Below, piece after piece: positions 15,501 through 19,830 of a stretch of 19,830 nt of DNA. The stretch's first letter is position 1; each line of letters starts with the position of its first letter. The stretch comes from an uncultured Eubacteriales bacterium (GTDB lineage Bacteria; Bacillota; Clostridia; Oscillospirales; Acutalibacteraceae). Below the pieces are notes generated by a model that worked only from the letters and a program-made list of their open reading frames with translations, had not been told where the DNA came from and searched no databases. Where the stretch lies: the NCBI GenBank assembly GCA_948762645.1, contig CAQBRY010000025.1:1-19830 (forward strand), read 5' to 3'. A program made the position numbers and the translations under genes.

Positions 15501-18500
15501 CCCAAAATTAGTTGGATTCATAAAAATGACGGAGAAAATGAGGTTAAAGTAGACTCTACAACAGGACAAGCTCTTTTTAACGACGCAAATGTTAATTTAA
15601 ACACCGATACAAATGCTGTCCAGCCAAAGTCCGTAGCTTTTTCCCGTTTCTCTCTTGTCGGCACAAAAGCTTCAAGTTACAGTCTTTCCCAGCCGCCTCC
15701 AACAACAGCAATCATCAGACAAAAATTCGTCACAATTACGGGCATATCAGCCGAAGATAAAGACTACGATGGCAAAACTGACGCAAAAATAATAATGAAC
15801 CAAGACGCAAAAATTGATGGTAAATTGGAAAGTGACGACTTAAATATTGATATAAGTAATGCCTCTGCTAATTTTGAAAATAAAAATGCCGATAAAGATA
15901 AAACGGTAAAATTTAGTGGTTTCACGCTTTCGGGCAGCTCAAAAGGCAACTATAACCTTGAATCCCAACCTGCAGATATAACGGCGGAAATTCGGACTAA
16001 GGAGCTTCATGTTAGTGTTTCTGCGGAAAATAAAAAATATGATGGTCTTAAAACCTCTAAAATTTCCGCTTCGTTAGACGAAAACGAGATAATCTCAGGG
16101 GATAAGTTGGAACTGGCGGAGTATGGCGATGGAGAATTCGAAACTATTGGTCCCGGTACGGGCATAAAGGTTGTTACTTTCCCAATATTTTCCTTAAAAG
16201 AAACTGAAACTGCAAAAAATTACTCTTTGGTTCAGCCTGACCCAAACGGAGAAAATACTGTAACCGCAAATATTGAAGATGGCTTCTCGCCCGAAGAAAA
16301 TACCCACTACACACTAAACACACCGGACGGAAGCAATTTTTGGTATGTGCACAATGATTTTATTATTACCGCAAAAGACGACTATGTCATAAGCGTTGAC
16401 AACAAAGATAGCAGCGACTGGAAAAGTATGCTTTCATATTCCGAACAAACCGACGGCACTAAAGTAACATTTTTCGTGCGAAATAAAGAAACTAAAGAAA
16501 TTTCTGTAGCTAAAGAGGTAGAATATAAAAAAGATTCCGAAACTCCTACAGGGACTATAAATATTAATAGCAATGAATTCAAAGATTTCTTGAATACTGT
16601 AACTTTTGGTTTGTTCTTTAAAGAAAAAATTGATGTTACCATCTCCGGTACGGATGGGGAAAATAATATCAGTGGAATCTCTAAAATAGAATACTTTAAA
16701 TCTGAAAATCTGTACTCAAAAGGTTCAGAAATTCCTCAAGGTTCGTGGATCGATGGAGGAGCTGTTAATAATAATTCAATTTCTTTCAGTGTCGGTCCCG
16801 AATCATGGAATCCAAATCAGCTCAATGAAAAATTCTTTGTGTATGCTAGGATTACCGACAACGCCGGAAATGTTTGTTACCTAAGAAGTGATGGGGTTGT
16901 AATATATACCGACAGTGCTCAAAATACAAAATCGATAGAATTCACTAAAACTTCAAAAGATAGCGTATATGCAAGTGTAAATCTAAAAGGCAATACCATT
17001 AAAACCATATTTAATGGGGATAAAGAACTTTCAAAAGACGTTGATTACGTTATAAATGAATCTCAAATCGAATTTAAAGCAGTATATCTTGACACTCTTA
17101 GTGACGGAGATTACACATTGATAGTTCACTATAACCCAGCAGGTGAAAATTATACGCCATCAGAAAATAGCGGAAGCGTAGAGCCAAACATCACCGATAT
17201 AAATCTTATAGTAAAAAAAGCTTTTCAAGCACCTATAACTATAAATGGAATAAATTCACCATACACTTACGGGGATGATCCGTTTGAGGTATATATCGAA
17301 GGTGGGGATGGCGATGGAAAAGTTACCTTTACTTCCAGCGATAATTCTGTTGCAGATATAACAGGAAGCACAGTTAAAATTCTTAAAAAAGGGACATTTA
17401 CAATTACTGCTACAAAAGCAGCAAACGAAAACTACAACGGGACTACAGTTCAAAGCAGTTTGATTACTGTAAATCCAAAATCTGTTACTTTGGAAAATAT
17501 AGAAGTAGAAGATAAAACCTATGACGGTGACAATGAAGCTGGAATATCTAAAGAGCCTGTTTTGGTTGGGGGAGTAGTCGGGGATGACCTGTCATTTGTG
17601 GTTGGAAAAGCTTTCTTTGACAACAAGGATGCAGGAAAAGACAAAACAGTTACTTTTACAGACTTTTCTCTTGACGGCACAAAATGTGAAAATTACGTCC
17701 TGCTATCACAGCCAACCCCTGTAAAAGCCAATATAAATAAAAGAGCCGTAAATATTTTGGGGTTATCTGTTGAAAATAAAATATATGATGGTTTAACCGA
17801 TGCTAAAATTACCGGGATTTACTGGTTTGCCAACTTGGTAGGCAAAGAAAACGTAGATATAAAATACGGCAAGGCAGACTTTTCAGACAAAAATATTGGC
17901 GACTCAAAAACAGTTATATTCTCCGAGTTTGATATTGCGGGAAGTAATTCTCAAAACTATTTTCTCGAATCACAACCGGAAAGCGTTCTTGCAAATATCG
18001 AACCAAAGGGTATAGATATTGTAAATATAAATATAAATTCGAAAATTTATGACAGAACAAACAAGGCTTCATTTAAATCTGACCCAGAACTTTCCGGAAT
18101 AATTGCTGGTGACGATATATCTTTGATAAGTGGTACGCCTTCGTTTAAATCATCAAATGTTTCAGAAAATATTCCTATTGAATTTACACAGTTCTCAATC
18201 GAAGGACTAGATGCTCAAAATTATTATCTAAAAGCCCAGCCTAGTGCAGTTACTGCAAATATCAAGCCTAAAGAATTAATAATTGAGGATCTTAAAATTA
18301 AAGATAAAATTTATGATGGAAACGATGTGGCTGAATTTGAAACCACCCCTACTTTAGACGGCGTAATCAGTCCTGATGAGGTGATTTTATCAGTCGGTAC
18401 ACCTTCGTTTAGATCATCAAATGTTTCAGAAAATGTTCCTGTTGAGTTTACACAGTTCTCAATCGGAGGATTAGATGCCCAAAATTATTATCTAAAAGCC

Positions 18501-19451
18501 CAGCCTAGTGCAGTTACTGCAAATATCAAGCCTAAAGAATTAATAATTGAGGATCTTAAAATTAAAGATAAAATTTATGATGGAAACGATGTGGCTGAAT
18601 TTGAAACCACCCCTACTTTAGACGGCGTAATCAGTCCTGATGAGGTGATTTTATCAACCAGTACGCCTATTTTTAGCTCGAAAGAAGTCGGAAACAACAT
18701 TTCAATAATATTCACTCCCGAGTTTTCTATCTCCGGCAAAGATTCGCATAACTATTCTCTCGAACCTCATCCGGATATAACTGCCAATATCAATATATCT
18801 ACACAACCAGACAATCAGAACAATATGCCGGTAGAATCAGAGCAACAAAAAAGTTTGTCTCCGGAAGCCAATCAGCAGCACGGGGTATCTACAGTGTTCA
18901 ACTGTCAAGACAATGACTCCGGGGTATGGGTAGAAGCTCCTGCCGGAGTCTTCCCGGAAAACTCAAAGCTGATAGTACAAACGTTAAACTATGACCCTGA
19001 AGAATATGAAAAAGTTCTAACCGGTCTTGATGAAGATAAAAAACAAATGGCAGAAAGGCTTAAACTATTTGAAATTCATGTTATAGATTCAAGCGGCAAT
19101 ATTATCCAACCTAACACTGATTATGGTCTTGTTACTGTAAGAATTCCTATCCCCGATGACTTTGATAAGGACGACCTTGAAGTTTACAGAGTTTTATTTA
19201 ACTTACCGGATAGTGAATTTGATGAATACGTCGTTACCATAGACAATAAGCATTATTGTGAATTTAAGACCGACCATTTTAGCCCGTATGCCCTGGTTGA
19301 CAAAAAATCCGATGATAACTTTTCAAAAATTATTATCGTAGTTTCTATACTCATATTGCTTATTATGATTGCTATTCTTGTATTTATATTTCTTAAAAAA
19401 AATAAAGACAAAAATCAAAACTCGAATAAATTAAAATCTTTAGATGATTAA
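12543..19451 (+). CDS. Giant modular surface protein (DUF6273-like, Ig, X2, MBG and YDG repeats)
   Basis: An adhesin-like exported protein of 2302 residues; binding partner unknown. Order: signal peptide (1-35, VHA-AA); a DUF6273-like head (about 40-290, with FLPSAGS, TWLRTPRTD and LSSMLFSSAA); Ig-like units (about 420-640, with TDLAGNTSD). Then come two copies of a supermodule: an Ig-like unit (FLNTITFG at 649, FLNTVTFG at 1349), an X2-like unit (LNGNTI at 774, LKGNTI at 1479), an MBG unit (TYGDNPF near 877, TYGDDPF near 1576) and YDG repeats. YDG tyrosines are at 975, 1075 and 1166, then 1660, 1748, 1836, 1924 and 2012, the last five exactly 88 residues apart; the one at 1836 reads YDR. Residues about 2060-2258 form a stalk-proximal domain ending DHFSPYALVD, and 2263-2285 is a membrane helix before a Lys-rich tail. 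No LPXTG is present. The ATG has AGGTGG at 7 bases. It is transcribed alone. Confidence 0.93.
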   Translation: MKTMKKHLKKALTLSLSVLMTIGEFPITVSEVHAAAAPSLQYFASKEDWKNLDLTDDNKSIKINLGTMPGAISGADTLFLPAGTVLTWWVVGSNGSTANLYSEKSMFTAQFSPDNGSETKQYSDSWGASYDKTITTVRINHYGGSPLRNDILKNLHSVLFKASENALVATSTIKCWDNLAQKTYTVSDKLFLPSAGSETSDCTAPIELGPVYLPENSGAFEHEIIPFDKWATPDGHTWLRTPRTDYNSYSYVRSTSRGQYIGTPWVASIFKVAPACGINLSSMLFSSAAPKASSAIGGQVLQTYSSSNFPIHNLRLKDNSNTASSIERKADYTKIKATKVPTSGTYYLMVQGVADNNANYVYSKKVEGGTTIIQTSEVTNVSSFENAKVWIEKESTNNDGQLLYATEPKTINGSLATFDDTAPEIKSVTLTHEKDGTETQYTAGELTKSNITATYSVQDLAETGVTPSGIDKENYQISLDGGTNYYNATSTVSGVEVLTRTESELKLKISCQGESDLRIKVADKSGNASESSSVNLKIDTIKPNSPTDVESATADIYSNNNKPTILGKGEVGCTVNIKEGANDLGSTTVAPDGSWQLSVNALSDGVHTLLVTQTDLAGNTSDSVSIVFKIDTQGPTGEISIRENKFTKFLNTITFGMFFKQDVEVTFKSSDENGSGLKKTEYLCLKLDETTQEFKTEADAIKAVGWTEVSTDEPFTMSGENLGKFIIYARITDNAGNITCINSDGVVIYKDSTTTVDNLTFTKTSKDGLPATIALNGNTIDKIINSTVNASEPLTLNEDYSIKDSTITFNNSYLKGLSAGLYTLDVYFNPAGEAFNPANESNSDTPNHISIKLTVQKGAQANKLEFEGIDSSNSYTYGDNPFQIITTGGSGDGAISYSIITIGNDDEVLDNSDNNQVATISNDGTVNILSAGTFRVTATKASDETYLDQSVTSSNIVVYPHSVTITGLTAKDKIYDGTNEAEFLGTPKISWIHKNDGENEVKVDSTTGQALFNDANVNLNTDTNAVQPKSVAFSRFSLVGTKASSYSLSQPPPTTAIIRQKFVTITGISAEDKDYDGKTDAKIIMNQDAKIDGKLESDDLNIDISNASANFENKNADKDKTVKFSGFTLSGSSKGNYNLESQPADITAEIRTKELHVSVSAENKKYDGLKTSKISASLDENEIISGDKLELAEYGDGEFETIGPGTGIKVVTFPIFSLKETETAKNYSLVQPDPNGENTVTANIEDGFSPEENTHYTLNTPDGSNFWYVHNDFIITAKDDYVISVDNKDSSDWKSMLSYSEQTDGTKVTFFVRNKETKEISVAKEVEYKKDSETPTGTININSNEFKDFLNTVTFGLFFKEKIDVTISGTDGENNISGISKIEYFKSENLYSKGSEIPQGSWIDGGAVNNNSISFSVGPESWNPNQLNEKFFVYARITDNAGNVCYLRSDGVVIYTDSAQNTKSIEFTKTSKDSVYASVNLKGNTIKTIFNGDKELSKDVDYVINESQIEFKAVYLDTLSDGDYTLIVHYNPAGENYTPSENSGSVEPNITDINLIVKKAFQAPITINGINSPYTYGDDPFEVYIEGGDGDGKVTFTSSDNSVADITGSTVKILKKGTFTITATKAANENYNGTTVQSSLITVNPKSVTLENIEVEDKTYDGDNEAGISKEPVLVGGVVGDDLSFVVGKAFFDNKDAGKDKTVTFTDFSLDGTKCENYVLLSQPTPVKANINKRAVNILGLSVENKIYDGLTDAKITGIYWFANLVGKENVDIKYGKADFSDKNIGDSKTVIFSEFDIAGSNSQNYFLESQPESVLANIEPKGIDIVNININSKIYDRTNKASFKSDPELSGIIAGDDISLISGTPSFKSSNVSENIPIEFTQFSIEGLDAQNYYLKAQPSAVTANIKPKELIIEDLKIKDKIYDGNDVAEFETTPTLDGVISPDEVILSVGTPSFRSSNVSENVPVEFTQFSIGGLDAQNYYLKAQPSAVTANIKPKELIIEDLKIKDKIYDGNDVAEFETTPTLDGVISPDEVILSTSTPIFSSKEVGNNISIIFTPEFSISGKDSHNYSLEPHPDITANINISTQPDNQNNMPVESEQQKSLSPEANQQHGVSTVFNCQDNDSGVWVEAPAGVFPENSKLIVQTLNYDPEEYEKVLTGLDEDKKQMAERLKLFEIHVIDSSGNIIQPNTDYGLVTVRIPIPDDFDKDDLEVYRVLFNLPDSEFDEYVVTIDNKHYCEFKTDHFSPYALVDKKSDDNFSKIIIVVSILILLIMIAILVFIFLKKNKDKNQNSNKLKSLDD
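18216..18392 (+). repeat. Perfect 177-bp direct repeat, copy 1
   Basis: Identical base for base to 18480-18656, an offset of 264 bases or exactly one 88-residue YDG unit. The flanking 80 bases upstream (from about 18135) also match their counterparts with only a few substitutions. Confidence 0.95.
18480..18656 (+). repeat. Perfect 177-bp direct repeat, copy 2
   Basis: Second copy of 18216-18392; encodes the same KAQPSAVTANIKPKELIIED to SPDEVILS segment. Identity at silent positions means a recent duplication or ongoing gene conversion. Confidence 0.95.
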
Positions 19452-19472
19452 TCTTACTATCACAAATATTGT

Positions 19473-19501
19473 AAAAATGTACTCATAAAGAGTACATTTT
19501 T
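19473..19501 (+). terminator. Rho-independent terminator of the surface-protein gene
   Basis: AAAAATGTACTC (19473-19484) pairs perfectly with GAGTACATTTTT (19490-19501) around a 5-base loop, 21 bases after the stop codon, with the T run forming the stem end. Because A runs flank the other side it should also work for leftward transcripts. Confidence 0.9.
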
Positions 19502-19596
19502 GTGGTTTTATATAAAAATAATGGCTTAAATATATATTTACACTATTATCCGGTACGCTGTATCAATGTATAACTTTTTATGTTACAAAAATCAAT

Positions 19597-19631
19597 ATGA
19601 TTACTTCTAATTTTATCGAAGTAGTAATCAT
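19597..19631 (-). terminator. Hairpin downstream of the leftward promoter
   Basis: ATGATTAC (19597-19604) pairs with GTAATCAT (19624-19631), with TTC/GAA able to extend the stem across a 3-base bulge. On the minus strand it is followed by ATTGATTTTTG, a short U run, so it may end a transcript starting near 19759. Confidence 0.4.
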
Positions 19632-19765
19632 TATAATTTTTTACTTGTATTACCCCTAAAAAATGGGTGCAATTTTGTAACGATTGTAACTTTTTATACT
19701 TGGGCAGTACTTCCTAGAAAACGGACAGTATGAAAATTAAAAAATAAATCTTCTGTGATTTTAAT

Positions 19766-19795
19766 ATTATAGCACATTAAACAATCTAATTTCAA
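19766..19795 (-). promoter_or_regulatory. Leftward sigma-A type promoter-like sequence
   Basis: On the minus strand TTGAAA (19795-19790) is followed after 18 bases by a perfect TATAAT (19771-19766). It points toward the surface-protein gene's terminator, with no recognisable gene in between, so it could drive a small RNA of about 130-290 bases. Confidence 0.5.
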
Positions 19796-19830
19796 AGTAA
19801 AAAATAAAATTATCAATGTTTAACCTAGAT

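Larger units (their letters stand above)
19502..19830. other. Right-edge intergenic region without an identified gene
   Basis: No intact gene seen in 329 bases. It contains the direct repeat TAACTTTTTAT at 19571-19581 and 19687-19697, TTGTAAC/TGTAAC repeats near 19675-19690, and the leftward promoter and hairpin listed separately. A minus-strand frame with no start (KYKKLQSLQNCTHFLGVIQV, about 19700-19640) is open for some 55 codons but was not recognised. Confidence 0.5.

Noticed and set aside
13997..17453. Minus-strand open frames under the giant surface protein
   Set aside because: Shadows of repeat-rich coding sequence; no family motifs and no promoters.
15465..18590. Regularly spaced repeats as a possible CRISPR array
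   Set aside because: They are 264-bp in-frame protein repeats with long, coding similarity between units, not short repeats with unique spacers.

Overview
The window is the replication-origin region of a low-GC, AT-rich Gram-positive bacterium. The gene order dnaA-dnaN-yaaA-recF-remB-(one small gene)-gyrB on the minus strand is the classic Firmicutes origin cluster. Protein sequence features (DnaA and GyrB style, YDG/MBG-type surface protein without LPXTG) point to the Clostridia/Eubacteriales, but I cannot name a genus.

Layout. 1-6525 (minus strand): partial gyrB, a small two-CxxC membrane protein, remB, recF, yaaA, dnaN, the dnaA-dnaN intergenic origin, and dnaA. The origin spacer (4944-5208) holds a readable unwinding module: an AT-rich stretch, a four-fold TAG/CTA trinucleotide run (DnaA-trio), a G tract, a box-like 9-mer, then a helically phased cluster of TGTTGAAAA 9-mers that look like a lineage-specific DnaA box. 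6526-7220: dnaA promoter, a strong GC-rich terminator, and an exported coiled-coil protein with an internal duplication, where rpmH/rnpA would usually be found. 7221-11160: a 3.9-kb decayed zone on the plus strand with one intact gene (membrane-anchored, propeller-like protein at 8096-9487), a GNAT acetyltransferase pseudogene, a family-2 glycosyltransferase pseudogene and unidentifiable coding remnants. 11202-11927: intact yebC with its own terminator. 11964-12542: mostly non-coding, with a hairpin that buries the ribosome binding site of a 44-codon ORF, then a promoter whose spacer contains a (TA)10 tract. 12543-19451: a 2302-residue exported modular surface protein (DUF6273-like head, two copies of an Ig/X2/MBG/YDG supermodule, eight YDG repeats, C-terminal membrane anchor), ending in a strong terminator. 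19502-19830: no gene, but a leftward promoter-like sequence and hairpins.

How it fits together. The left third is housekeeping replication, recombination and topology, probably transcribed leftward from the dnaA promoter, with start codons shifting from ATG (dnaA, dnaN) to GTG (yaaA) and TTG (recF, remB, probably gyrB). The right two thirds is accessory: decayed cell-surface/modification genes and a large repeat-rich adhesin-like protein that looks built for variation, with a dinucleotide repeat in its promoter and a perfect 177-bp repeat in its coding sequence. I see no complete novel multi-gene system. The most notable signals are the origin module with unusual DnaA boxes and the putative phase-variable surface protein.
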